From NCBI GenBank assembly GCA_920105625.2, contig OV050030.1, positions 151,197,488-151,261,487 of the forward strand: a stretch of DNA of 64,000 bases, in the 5' to 3' direction. This document shows positions 33,121-43,963 of the stretch, piece after piece. Made by a program: the position numbers and the translations under genes. Below the pieces are notes generated by a model, which was given only the letters and a program-made list of their open reading frames with translations, made no database searches and had not been told where the DNA came from. Numbering within the stretch: position 1 is the stretch's first letter; each line of letters starts with the position of its first letter. The stretch is from Clusia tigrina. Its lineage: Eukaryota > Arthropoda > Insecta > Diptera > Clusiidae.

Positions 33121-34171
33121 TTAAATGCCCCCCCCCTGCTCGTTGATGCATGTGCGGCATCTTACCAAAAAGTTTTTCATTACTGCTTGGAGAGATGAGA
33201 CAGGAATAGCAGCAATTGTTTCTCGAATGGATTGCTTTAGTTCGTTGAAATTTGTTGGTTTTGCTTTGTAGACTTCCTGTTTGCAATAACCCCACAAGAA
33301 AAAGTCAGGTGCAGTAAGGTCCGGCGACCTGGGGGGCCAACGGAATGTGGAGTTTCTGGATATCAGCTTATTGGGAAATTTTCGTCGCAATTCTGTCATA
33401 ACAGGCCGGGCTATGTGAGGAGTTGCACCATCTTGCTGAAACCACACTGAATTGAAAGCAATTCTCATTCGGCGTAATTCTGGATAGAAAAAGTCTCTCA
33501 ACATGGCCAAGTAACGGTCTCCAGTAACCGTAACGGTATGACCGTTTTCTTCGAAGAAGTAGGGCCCGACAATGCAGCGTGATGAAACTGCACACCACAC
33601 TGTAACACGAAGTGGATGTAATTCCGTCTCATGGAGTATCTGTGGGTTGGAAGCACTCCATATTCGACAATTTTGTTTATTTATGTTGCCGTTTAAATCG
33701 AAATGGGCCTCGTCAGAGATAAAAATACAATTGATCATGTTTTCGTCCTCTTCCACCATTTGAAGCATCTTCTAAAAAATTCCAAGCGAATCGGGAAGTC
33801 TGCGGCGTTCAATTTGTTGGCCATTTGAATTTTATATGGGAATAAGTCCAAATCTTTATGCATAATTGACTGCAATGGCTGTATGCTTATACCCATTTGA
33901 GCAGATAAGCTTCTTGTCGAAACTCTTGGATTATTTTGTATGGCAGCAGCTACTGCAGCGATTGTTTCCTCCGTCCGAACTGAAGGGTTTCGATGGTAAG
34001 GACTTCTGTCCCATGCTCGGCAAAATTGTTTACAAGTCTCATTATGGTCCATCTGCTCGGTGGATTGCCGCCAATCGTGCGCCTATGCTCCCTTTGAACC
34101 GCAACTACGGACTCCAGTGCGTGATAGCGGCGGACAATCCAAATTCTTGTTTCAGTGTCCAAGTTATCCAT
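33121..34171 (-). pseudogene. Mariner transposase, DD41D type, two frameshifts
   Basis: I take ATG at 34171 (MDNLDTETRIW). The N-terminus has the helix-turn-helix region (RRYHALESVV, PSRWTIMRLVNNFAEHGT), and a second helix-turn-helix (VSTRSLSAQMGIS) follows. The catalytic domain (33121-33768) contains FISDEAHF (first Asp), WFQQDGATPH (second Asp) and SPDLTAPDFFLWG. Counting from the QQD Asp to the Asp of TAPD gives 41 intervening residues, the DD41D spacing of rosa-type mariners. Frame changes at about 34010 and in a T run at about 33770 break it into three frames. The total length of about 345 residues fits the family. It cannot act without frame restoration. Confidence 0.88.
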
Positions 34172-34254
34172 TTTTGATAAATCTAACAATCAATCTGCAA
34201 AATAAAAAAAAAACCAGATTAATTCAATAGAAAAAAGTTATTACATTTTTTTTT

Positions 34255-34280
34255 GGTAGCGGCTTTCATCAGCCACCCTG
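34255..34280 (-). repeat. Mariner right terminal inverted repeat
   Basis: On the minus strand CAGGGTGGCTGATGAAAGCC followed by GCTACC; differs from the left end only in the four bases TATT/AGCC. Confidence 0.92.
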
Positions 34281-34282
34281 TA

Positions 34283-35774
34283 TGTTCATCATACTGGTCA
34301 TTTGATTTATTCGTTGTTTCATCATTGTTTTTAATTCGGATAGATCGTCATTGTTTGATATTATTTCATATGTGCTCTTGCTTTTTATTTGATTTGGCTC
34401 CTGTGATATTGTTTCCATTTGTGCAGCTTGAGCGTATGAAATACCAGAGATGATTTTCTGGCCATTTATTTTTGTATTGTGATTGTTTTGGTTTGTTTCA
34501 ATATCGATTTGTTCATTTGTTTCTTTCTTGCGAAGTGTAGGGTATCTCTGGACTTATAGAGCTTTATATATCGCACATCCTCTGTAGTTTGCCATGTGGT
34601 TTTCACCGCAATGTACGCATTTAATATTTACTATATCAGCGTCGATTTTAATTGTGCACATGTTTGTCTTGTGTTTTCCAGCACATTTGACACACATCGG
34701 GTCTATCTGGCAGTAGTTTCTTGTGTGGCCGTACTTTTGGCAATTTGTGCATTGGGGAATTGTTCTCTTTTGTCGGATGTTATGGATATTTGTCACTTCA
34801 TGGCCTAGTTCGGCTAATTCGTTTTTAATGTCTTCTGTGTCGGTTGAATGGTGCATATTTCGTAATACCACTCTAAAGCCTCGTTCATCTTTTGGTCAAA
34901 ATGTGTAATACTTTGTCCCTTTTTGCTTTAATAATTCAATTACTTTTGTGTAGTGTGTGGATTCTTTTGGTTGAATTTTTATTTCGTTCTTGCTTTGAAT
35001 TTTCATTTCGTACAATATATTTGGCATGGAATTTAGTGCTTCAGATAAGGCTTTTATATTTTCAACATTCTGAACATATATAGGAGGCGGTTTTTGTAAA
35101 CGTTGCGCAATTGGTTTTTGTATATTAATGTTCGCATTTGTCCCACTGTCGTTTTGTTCTTCCCTGTTGTCTTGAGAGTCCGTTTTGTCATTGACTGCTA
35201 ACAGTTCGAATCTGTTTGTTGTGTTTGGAGGGATAGGCTTGCTCAGCCAATATTTTTGGAGTGATGTTTGTGTTGTGTTGAACACTTTATTTTTCGGTCT
35301 TTTGTTAATAGTGTTTTGTTCATTTAACTTGTTTGGCGATTGTTTTTCGCGGTTTCGTTTTGTGTTTTTATTTTCGGTTATTTTATTACTGGTTTTAATA
35401 TTTATATTTTGTACTTGCGTGTTTGTTGTTGCTGATGAAATTGGTGTGGTTCCGATTGCCATTATTGGTGAGTTGCAGCTAATCGTTACCGTCGCAGTCA
35501 CCGGTGTTACAGTTGTGGTAGAGGAGCTTTGAGTTGTTATTGTGGTTGCTGAAGTTGTAACTGGTGGATAAAACTCCATAGTGGGAGTCGCGCATTGGAC
35601 ACTCCAAGGTAGGGAATTGCTGGCACCTAGTAGAGCGGGAGAGCAAGATCGTGCTCTGCTCTCTGTCACTTCGACCGGCAATTTGGAGTTGCCGTTGTTT
35701 TCGTTTGAGACGAAAGAAAAATATGCGTTTCTTTTTCTTGCTGTTTTTTGTTTAAGTGTGTCAGCCACACTCAT
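34283..35774 (-). pseudogene. Jockey element 2 ORF1: zinc-knuckle protein
   Basis: ATG at 35774 (MSVADTLKQ). A Thr/Ser/Asn-rich low-complexity N-terminus leads to QTSLQKYWLSKPIPPNTTNR, a counterpart of QSKLDNYWLATP in Jockey element 1. An in-frame TGA lies at about 34897. Then come NMHHSTDTEDIKNELAELGH and three intact-looking knuckles: CTNCQKYGHTRNYC, CVKCAGKHKTNMC and CVHCGENHMANYRGC. About 40 residues before the first knuckle are missing relative to element 1. A TAA near 34555 interrupts the tail, which continues with KKETNEQIDIETNQNN and is finally cut by the mariner at 34280; the last codons and stop lie at 32957-32978. Confidence 0.82.
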
Positions 35775-35892
35775 TATAAATTTGTGATTTGTTCTTATTT
35801 TATTCTATTTTAAAAAATGTGTCCCAGTAAGTGACCGGTAGATTCGTTCTACTCGATCACTGCACTATTGCACTTTTCTTTTACAACTTAAG

Positions 35893-37600
35893 TTACTTTA
35901 ACTTAATAAATTTGTATTGAAGAATTAATTTTTGCGGAGCGAGTTTAAACACGTCTGCACTGTTCAAAACTGACCTTAGTGGAAGAATCAAAATCCTATT
36001 CCTATTCTTACCGAAAAGGGAAAACTCTTTAGTTACTGCATTCAGAATGCTGCGGCCCCAAAGGTTATCCCGCCCGAATATACCGTCAGCCAGAACACCT
36101 TCCTTTTCAAGTTTCACTACGTTCATTCTGAAACTTACGTCTTTGAACTCACTTTGGTGCACCCTATCTTAACCTAGTGTCCTAATACAGCCCCCTAAGG
36201 CACCGTTAAGAGTATTTACACTCGTTTCATCAGTTGCCCCTCCTTTTCGTAGAACACTAGATTTAGCGAGGCTTGTGTCTGCTCCTGAATCTACCAAATG
36301 GAATAGTTTTCCACTAGATGCCTCCTTGCAGGATTTCTCGATGAACGCATCGGCTGTTGTACTAACCACGAAACAATGCCTTCGTGTTCCAAAAATGGAT
36401 GCGTATCTAGTTATTTCCCAACTCTCTGATACTCTCCCACCATGAGTTGTAGTTCTTCCTTATATACTTATATTCCTTACGTGCTAGCCTACCTATCTTA
36501 TCCTAGTACACCCATACCGCTTTTACGATTACCGGCCTATACTTCTTGATTTTATCAAAACCTAATCCTATTACTAGAATCACCACTGTAAACCAAATCG
36601 AAACGCAATCAAGAAGAATATTTCGGAGTTGGGTCATCGCCCCTACACCGCTTGACACGCGATCCATTCTCCTTACTTCTTTCGGCCTGCTATTTGCTTT
36701 TCCTTCTTGGCGTTCCAGTCTCTTGGCCTCGACTGGGTCGCTGGGAGTTTCCCTGGTCCGTTTGTTGGAATTGTTTTTGCCTGAATTCTGTTGCCCGATG
36801 TCCCATTCGTCCACAAGAGAAGCATTTCAACTCCTGTATGGTGTTGTCCATCCTCGCTTTACTTCTGGAATTCAAATTTAGTCGCTGTTGATTAATCCCA
36901 GTATTGAAGGGATTCCTTCCTTGGCTAATTCCTTCCGTGGAATTAATTCTGGGTCTGTTGAAATTACTCCCACCTTCTCTCCTAGGCGGATCCTGGCGCC
37001 GGGCCGCTGGTTGGCTCCTAATCTATTCCCATTCTGTGCCGCCTAGGCACTGTCGATTTGCCTCATGACCGGCATTCCATACAGTAGGGTGTGTTTTTGC
37101 GTGTAACGCATTCATCCCTTATATGATGTGGCTTACGGCAGAGTGAGCAAATGGGTTTTCTTGGCTGGAACCTCTCGACGGGAATACTTAGTCTCTTTGC
37201 TGCAGAAATTGGCCCACAAATCTAACGACATCTCGTGTGTTCTACTGTTGGAGCACACACCTTTGCATGTGTTCAGCAGATTTCACCTCAGCAACGTTCT
37301 CCAAAGATGTAAGTCTTCGACCACAAGCTCTCAGGTCCTCACCGGGAATCTGTGTTGTCTCCTGTATCTCCTTTATGAGCGTGTTATAATATTTCTGTTT
37401 CAGATATGTTTTGACTAAAAATGCCAACAAATCCAACAGGGTGCTTACTGAGCTATGCGCTAGTAAATCAAACGCATCACCTGTGGTCCTTTGCCTAATA
37501 CACTTTATTAAATGTTCCCGTTTTCTTCTGGATTGCCTCGCTCTGCCGCTTTTGCGCTTCCATCAATCTTTTAGCTTCCATAGATCAAATTAATTCTTGT
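35893..37600 (-). pseudogene. Ty3/gypsy Gag and aspartic protease relic
   Basis: Right to left: a capsid-like segment (REHLIKCIRQRTTGDAFDLL, then LKQKYYNTLIKEIQETTQIP, DLRACGRRLTSLENV) at 37100-37560; a nucleocapsid knuckle at about 36800-36840 reading CFSCGRMGHRATEF, where the last Cys of CCHC is Phe; and the protease active site LFHLVDSGADTSLA at about 36280-36310 followed by LADGIFGRDNL in another frame at 36060-36090. Several stops and frame changes separate the pieces. Gag would form the particle and the protease would mature it; none is intact. It continues into the linker at 29985 across Jockey element 2. Confidence 0.78.
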
Positions 37601-38176
37601 TTACTACGAACCCGTGACTTCCAAAAAAAATATATTTTACAACTTAGTATTTTAATTTTTAAACTTGATAATTCCACTTACTTTATAACTTCAAATAATC
37701 TCATATGACTTCCTCAAATTCATTTAGTCCCCAGATATAGATTTATAAAATTTTCCATTTCAATCATTATTACCTTACCATATTATACTCAACTTCGACT
37801 GAAATCCGCCCCACGATAAACTCAATAAATTCATCATAAACACCTAACTTTCACTTTGTTAAAATTGCTTTCTCATTTAACTCGACTTCGTTTTCTTGTT
37901 TCGCTTATATCATTTTTCATTAACCTAGTTTCACTTGAAGGCAATAAGGTTGGTTTTACATTTTGATTACTCAACATAGAATGACAACTGTGGCGTAATG
38001 CCGTAGAGAAAACAAAATTACTCAAATTACGTAAGTGTAAAAATTATACTTAATTAATTGCACAACTACTGAACGTGAATACAGATTATTTATACAAATA
38101 AATATTTCCGTTTACTTTTCTATGAACCCGTATTAATTAAGGTGATCGATTTCAAGAAATTTTTCTCCATACTTCT
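37601..38176 (-). other. Gypsy gag/leader remainder, degenerate
   Basis: AT-rich with no convincing frame. It lies between recognisable Gag and the BEL insertion and is presumably decayed gypsy N-terminal gag; the sequence right of the BEL element (44147-44562) would be its continuation. Confidence 0.35.
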
Positions 38177-38359
38177 TGTTGCGTTGATATACCTTTTACG
38201 AAAAAAAACAAAGGGGAGTTTTGAGGGATGATGCGTGCTTACCGATCGGCGTTTGCTTTAATAAGAAGGTCTTGTTCTAAAGTTAGAATTTAAGTACAAG
38301 CAAGAGAAGCAAATTTTAGAACTAAGTACAGTAAGCGAAAGGCAACTTACGCGCTAACA
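38177..38359 (-). repeat. BEL 3' LTR
   Basis: 183 bases; matches the right LTR except at about six positions. In element orientation it is preceded by AAGGCTGGCGGCA, a purine-rich tract in the expected polypurine-tract position. Confidence 0.9.
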
Positions 38360-38455
38360 TGCCGCCAGCCTTGAATTAAGTTCAATATACATTTCATTAA
38401 TTACGTGATACAATATAAAGATAATACATATAAGTGGCTAATATAAAATTGTCTG

Positions 38456-39940
38456 CTAAACTCCTTCATCGAATAGGTCCCCCTTCGTTGGCAAGCGGCA
38501 AAGTCTCACTGCAGGACGAACACATTCTCCATCTGTGGTTATAATGGTGGCAACTCGTATAAGACCGTCTGCTCCTGGATGACACTTTAATACCCTGCCA
38601 AGTTTCCATTTAGTTGCAGGAATACGATCATCATGGATGACAACAACATCATCTACTTGCTGCTTTTGACGAAACCATTTGACCCTGCGTTGCAGACTGA
38701 TGAGATATTCGTCACGCCATCGTCGCCAAAAATGTTGTCTCATAGTGGAGATTGCATGCCAACGTTGGTAAATATTGGCCTCATTGACTTCAGTTTCAGG
38801 CTCTGGCAATGCTCTCAATGGCTCAAGGGGCCGCGAGTTGACACAAGCTTCGACTTCTGTTAAGAGCGTATTGAATTCTTCAAATGTCAGCAACGTATCA
38901 CCAATAACTCTTCTATGGTGATATTTGATACGCTTAATGCCAGTTTCCCAATAGCCACCCATGTGAGGAGCATTAGGTGGGTTAAAATGCCAAGTTATGT
39001 TGCAGTCTATAAAATATCTGCTCACGGTCTTATCAGCCATGCATTGACGGAGCATGTCTCGTAGTTCCTTCTCAGCACCGACAAAATTCGTGCCGTTATC
39101 AGAATGCATATGTTTGCAGTAGCATCTTCTGTTAACGAATCGTTTGAAAGCGTTGATAAAAGCTATAGACGTTAAGTTGCCTACAAATTCAATGTGCATG
39201 GCACCGGTGCTCATACATATAAATGAGCAGATGTAACCTTTTACCGCTTTTTCTCCTCTACCAGCTGAAAATTTGTAGGAGTATGGGCCTGCGAAGTCTA
39301 CTGCACTCTGGAGGAAACAACGTGAATACGTTAAACGGTTAATTGGCAAATCCGCCATGGATTGTTGGAGCATTTTACGATTTAATCGCTTGCATTTAGC
39401 GCAATGGCGATATACCCTTCGTACCACATCGCGAGAACTAAGTACCCAAAACCGCCGTTGTAGAACTGTTCGCATAATTTGAGGTCCACCATGTAACGTG
39501 AATATGTAAATGTCCCATATGATGAGTGTAGCGATAGGGGATATCTTCGGTAAAATCATAGGGTGTTTGACATCATTAGAGACGATAGCATGTCTAATGC
39601 GACCACCAACTCGCAACACCTCTTTTTCATCTAAAAATGGTTGTAATCGCAGCAAAGTGCTCCGCAGAGGGATTGGCTTATTTGATCTACAAAGTGAAAT
39701 TTCATTAGCAAAATAGTGGTTCTGGGTATACTTTACTAAAGCAAGTTCAGCGTTCTGCAATTCGTTGCACGTTAGAGACCCAATCGAAGCAATAACTTCA
39801 TATCCTGCTCTTAGCGCATTTGTTAGCAAGAAATCGCAAAAGATATGCAGTTTGTCTCTTCAATTTGGTGAATGAAGAATATTTCGTCAATAGTGCCCAG
39901 GATTCCTGCGATTCAGCAATATGAACTACAGGTTTGCGAG
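38456..39940 (-). pseudogene. BEL integrase with C-terminal domain
   Basis: The longest open stretch of this element (457 residues from 39829). The zinc-binding segment has Cys-x2-Cys in HCAKCKRL; the core has QSAVDFAGPY (first Asp), HSDNGTNFVGA (second Asp) and GGYWETGIK (Glu). The C-terminal segment (RWHAISTMRQHFWRRWRDEY, then DDVVVIHDDRIPATKWKLGR) is the DUF5641-type end of BEL polyproteins. After NSRPLEPL the usual LTPGHFLIG block is missing and the sequence goes straight to RALPEPET, an internal deletion. Though the frame is open, it depends on a polyprotein broken upstream. Confidence 0.85.
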
Positions 39941-39951
39941 GCTTTATAACC

Positions 39952-40860
39952 CTAAGTCCGTTGTACCGATGAACGATGATTCCAGCCAGCATTAGGTTCT
40001 CTTAACCAGTCTGGAGCATGCCACCATAATATATTTTGAATAAGATTAGAAGGCGTGATCCCTCTAGATGCGCAATCCGCTGGGTTGTGCTCGGAAGACA
40101 CATGTGTCCAACATTCTGGGGGAAGCACCTCGTGAATTGAAGCCACTCTATAGCTACAAAGGTGGACCAACGACTTGAATGTCCTTGTAGCCAAGCTAGA
40201 GTGATGGTGGAATCAGTCCAAGCATTTAGTTGTATATTTTCAATACCCAAAGTTTAGCAGCGAGATGTGCTGCGCAAAGTTCAAGACGAGGTAATGTGGT
40301 TGGCTTGAGTGGTGCAACTTTAGTTCGAGCAGCAACCAACGTGACAACGATGTCACCTAATTCATCAACTGTTCGGGTGTAAAGTGCAGCTGCATAAGCG
40401 CTCTCGGATGCATCAGCAAAAATATGAAATTCCGTGAATAATCCAGGTTGTCCGGTGCCAATCCAGCGAGACAATTTAAGTGTAGAGATTTTCAGTAGAT
40501 CGTTGCGATGGGCAAGCCATTGTTGAGCAATAGTCGCGGGTACTGAGTCGTCCCAATCAACATTTGTTTGCCAGATTTGTTGAAACCAGATTTTAGCCTT
40601 TATGGTGCATGGTGCTATCAGGCCCAGTGGATCGAATAAGGTACTGGCATCGGACAGAAAAGCTCTTTTAGAGAAAATTGTAGGAAGTTCTTTCAGGCAT
40701 ATGGTGAAAGTTAAGTAGTCTTCTTCTGTATCCCATATCCCATATTCCAAAGTACGAACATCTTGACCGTCAGCTAGGAGGTAGGCATTTGTTTTTGAAA
40801 TGTGTGGTATCAGATCAGCTAGATCCTTGCAATTAGTTGCCCACTTTCGTAGCTCGAAAC
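39952..40860 (-). pseudogene. BEL RT connection and RNase H
   Basis: 40226-40750 contains [20 protein letters not shown] (the BEL-specific segment after RT) and the RNase H start [20 protein letters not shown], with [17 protein letters not shown] holding the catalytic Glu. The next part is in two other frames: NAWTDSTITLAWLQGHSSRW (catalytic Asp) at about 40160-40215 and HVSSEHNPADCASRG (catalytic Asp) at about 40060-40120. Frame changes lie at about 40240 and 40150. In the intact polyprotein this domain would degrade the RNA strand of the hybrid. Confidence 0.83.
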
Positions 40861-41621
40861 CACCAGTATAACATACCGTTTAAATATCTTTCTGCAAGTT
40901 AATGAGCGTCTTAGCAGACGGGGCACCTGTGAGCAAATCGTCCATATAGAAATCACGGCAAATAACATGTGTGGCTTCCTTGTACTTCTCGGCGACATCT
41001 ATGGCAGTTTGTTGAAGCGATTTGATGGCCAAGTGTTATGCGGCGGCTACTCCATATGTAATGATCATCAGACACAAGAACCTGGCGGTACATTTTTTCC
41101 ACGTCAGCCATCATGGCAAATCGTTGCTTTCTAAAACTCAGCAGAATAGACAGAAGCTCTTGCTGAAGCGAAGGCCCGATCATCAGAGCACTATTAAGAG
41201 AGTAACCTGTGGAAGATTTCATTGAAGCATTGAATACGACACGTAACTTGGTCGTTGAGCTCGTAGTCTTCAACACTGAATGGTGAAGCATGTAGTAGCA
41301 TTTCGCCGGTAAATCATACACCTTTTCCATGTGCCCCATTTGAATTAGTTCTCGCATGAATTCAGTGTACATTAAACGAAGGTTTTCATCCGTGCTGAAG
41401 CGCCTGTCCATTCGCTGTAAGCTTCGAACTGCAATAGAGCGTGATTTACCCAATGGCACATCATTCTTTAAAGGCAATCGAACAATAAAGCGGCGGTCTG
41501 GTGCGCGGCGGTGGGTTTTGTTAAAGTGTTCTTCACAATGTAACTCTTCTGAAGTTAAATGCGTTTTCATCGGAAGCTCTTCCATTTCCCAGAATTTACT
41601 GACGACTCGTAAAAACGGCAA
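40861..41621 (-). pseudogene. BEL reverse transcriptase
   Basis: FWEMEELPMKTHLTSEELHC, VRLPLKNDVPLGKS and LRVVFNASMKSSTGYSLN are the BEL fingers; MMADVEKMYRQVLV carries the first catalytic Asp (family norm ADVEKMYRQV). After a frame change the catalytic box RDFYMDDLLTG is readable at about 40930-40960. It is followed by an in-frame TAA at about 40880, before [12 protein letters not shown]. The stretch between protease and RT is shortened compared with the family. Confidence 0.83.
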
Positions 41622-41693
41622 TGTAGATTTCGAATATCCAATTTTCGAAGAATTGGTCCCTTACGCAATTCAGTCAGGAGGAATTTGCCCATT

Positions 41694-42119
41694 TCATCTG
41701 TTCCAATCAAAATGTCGATACGTCCTGGTTTTGAAAACGAGCGGTAAGTTCTGGATATGGTCCCAGTCTGTTACCTGTAAATGGGTGGAAGGCAAGTCAT
41801 TAGTTATTTTCGGCAGAATAATTACATCCATTTGGAAAAGTTCTTCGTATGATGAAGGCGACAGTGTAATCGTTGTTTCTCCTCTCGCCCTACCCCCTGT
41901 TGCGGACCCAATTCCCGTCACAACAACATCAGATGATCGCCTTGGTAAATGTAATCGCTGCACACAAGACTCTGTTATAAAAGAAGCATGGGAACCATTG
42001 TCAAACAATACTCTAGCAGTTTGCAATCGTCCTGTGTTATCTTGCACATTAATGAGAGCGGTGGCCAATAATACCAACTTTTGCAGCATAAACCTCCACA
42101 GCGTCAGAAGATTCCGCAA
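41694..42119 (-). pseudogene. BEL aspartic protease
   Basis: A DUF1758-type protease: LQTARVLFDNGSHASFITES, then VVVTGIGSATGG and MDVIILPKITNDLPS. The active-site triplet reads Asp-Asn-Gly where BEL elements normally have Asp-Ser-Gly. The frame ends in a stop at 41694. It overlaps Gag-end sequence in the neighbouring frame (42049 on), a likely frameshift lesion rather than a designed overlap. Confidence 0.8.
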
Positions 42120-43457
42120 CTGTTATTTGCATAGGAACAGCAGATTTTACCTTCGTAGCGTCGAGCATTGCGGTTAATACTGGTTGACCACCATTCGTTG
42201 GGTTAAGTGAACAAATAGAGCGGTTCTTGGCGGTGTTATGAGAAATTTCGGCGCTCTTTGCCGTCACCATATCGCACCTGTCGTGCAGGAGTGTATGATG
42301 GCGTTCACGACAAATACGACACGTTGATCTACTATTGCATTTGGTCTTATAATGCCCTAAGCTCAAACAATTCAAGCACGCACCTTTTTTTTCTGACAAG
42401 TTGAAGTCTGCAGTGGCGTGATTTAAATTTATCACAAATGTAAATTTTGTGCGCAGCTCCACAACTTAAGCAGGAATTAAAGCTGCCAGACGTAGTAGTT
42501 AAACTTGAAGGTAAATCGCTTCGATCTCCAGTCACATGCAACACATTTGTTGGGCGTTGCAATCTAATAGCGGCTTTTCTTGGAAGCGGTAATGAATTAG
42601 ATGTTCACAACATCTCGAGTGAATGGCAATGAGTTTCCAGAAATGCTTGTAACTGTTCAAAATTCGGCAAATCGTTTGTGAGCAATGACAATTCCCACTG
42701 CTTTCTCGTTTCATACGCCAATTTGGACACAGTTACATGGACGATCCAATCGTCCCAAAACTTCACTGGACGACCTAGAGTACGCAAGGCTCTTATATAT
42801 TGTAGTAACGGGTCCAGCACGTGGTTTATATTGTTAGCTGAATCGTCGCCTGCCGTTTTAACAGAGAAAATTGCCCGAAAATGGTGCTCTACGATAACCC
42901 GAAGATTATTATATCTGGATTTGTGAAGGCTCCAAGCTTACGCATAGTTTGCGTCACAAACCTTCAAGTTTTCAATAACTTGCAGCGCTTCTCCTTTCAA
43001 ACAGCTTACCAAATAATGCATTTTTTGCATTTTGAATAGATTAACATTCGAATCGATTAGCGAGTGGAATGAATCATAAAAAACAACCCGTAGAATCACC
43101 AGAAAAAGAAGGCAGTTCTATTTTTGGTAGTTGTATACTCGTAGATGCTGAAATAGGAGCTACGTTCCTCATAGTAGGTTCAATGTCAGCATCCTGGAGA
43201 AAACGATTAAAATTTGAAAGAGCGCTGATGTACTATGCCTCAGCCTAGCCACGGACGTTGTCCTCCGCATCAGCGCTTTCAGGCCTACACGTTACCTCAA
43301 CTCGCTCTTGAGCTGAGTTGAAACGAACCAATTGTTCGCTCAAAACTTGCAGGTAACCTTTTATCATAGTTCGGTCGAGTGCCGATAAATCTTGGCTTGT
43401 TTTCATAAAGCGTTTTATCGAGTTCCGAGCAGAATCTCTCACTTTAATGTCTGACAT
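42049..43457 (-). pseudogene. BEL Gag
   Basis: ATG at 43457 (MSDIKVRDSARNSIKRF); the frame meets a TAG at 43245-43247. Beyond it lies IQLPKIELPSFSGD (about 43090-43145), the signature LPKxELPxFSGD of BEL Gag. Then LGRPVKFWDDWIVHVTVSKL (DUF1759 region, 42605-42820), SCLSCGAAHKIYICDKF, and the knuckles CLNCLSLGHYKTKC and CRICRERHHTLLH at about 42280-42390. At least three frame changes. In an intact element Gag packages the RNA. Confidence 0.82.
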
Positions 43458-43539
43458 ATTATTGATCAATAAGAACAATATTAAAATCAACACAAAAAAA
43501 AGTAAAATAATAATGTCAATGTTAATAACTTTTTTTTAA

Positions 43540-43865
43540 CCTTAAATAGCGGCGCGTGTTCGCGGGAGTCTCACTTTCCCGTTGCACTGAAAGTTTAAAA
43601 AGCGGCGCGTGTTCGCGGGAGTCTCACTTTCCCGTTGCACTGAAAGTTTAAATAGCGGCGCGTGTTCGCGGGAGTCTCACTTTCCCGTTGCACAGAAAGT
43701 TTAAATAGCGGCGCGTTTTCGCGGGAGTCTCACTTTCCCGTTGCTCTGAAAGTTTAATTAGCGACGCGTTTTCACGGGAGCTTTAACCTTAAATAGCGGC
43801 GCGTGTTCGCGGGAGTCTCAATATCCCGTTTCAATGAACGTTTAAAAAGCGGCTCGTGGTCTCAC
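43540..43865 (-). repeat. 53-bp minisatellite in the BEL leader
   Basis: AGCGGCGCG boxes recur at 43548, 43601, 43654, 43707, 43760, then 43795 (short unit) and 43848: an exact 53-base period for five steps. Each unit has GCGCGTGTTCGCGGGAGTC, then TCACTTTCCCGTTGCACTGA. CGGGA and TCCCG within a unit can pair. It lies between 5' LTR and gag, in the untranslated leader, and is GC-rich against an AT-rich background. Confidence 0.93.
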
Positions 43866-43963
43866 TATACCGATTTGTTTGCGGATAGAATCATTATCTT
43901 AAAATTTATTTTAATTTTATTCAAATTTATTTTAATAAACAACAAAAATTAAGGACCATAAAA

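Larger units (their letters stand above)
32979..34280 (-). mobile_element. DD41D (rosa-type) mariner element
   Basis: 1,302 bases bounded by TA dinucleotides (32977-32978 and 34281-34282), the standard Tc1/mariner target duplication. The inverted ends are CAGGGTGGCTGATGAA-4 nt-GCTACC, matching at 22 of 26 positions. A single transposase gene runs on the minus strand. It sits in ORF1 of Jockey element 2, so it is younger than that insertion. Confidence 0.93.
30069..35880 (-). mobile_element. Jockey-clade non-LTR element 2, nearly full length, with mariner insertion
   Basis: The minus strand holds ORF1, a mariner inserted near the end of ORF1, and ORF2, followed by an AT-rich 3' untranslated region and a poly(A)-like tail (plus-strand T/A run at 30070-30100). 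The 5' untranslated sequence is about 100 bases, starting near 35860-35880. ORF1 and ORF2 overlap as ATGA at 32959-32956. Few lesions separate it from activity, so it is younger than Jockey element 1. It split the gypsy relic between protease and RT linker. I could not identify a convincing target-site duplication. Confidence 0.82.

Noticed and set aside
33121..34171. Calling the transposase a functional gene
   Set aside because: Two frameshifts split it into three frames, though its length and motifs are otherwise complete.
41356..42177. 273-codon plus-strand open frame
   Set aside because: Antisense to the BEL protease and RT start, whose motifs are clear on the minus strand.
43540..43865. 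Regular repeats considered as a CRISPR array
   Set aside because: The 53-base units are contiguous with no variable spacers and lie in the leader of a eukaryotic retrotransposon.
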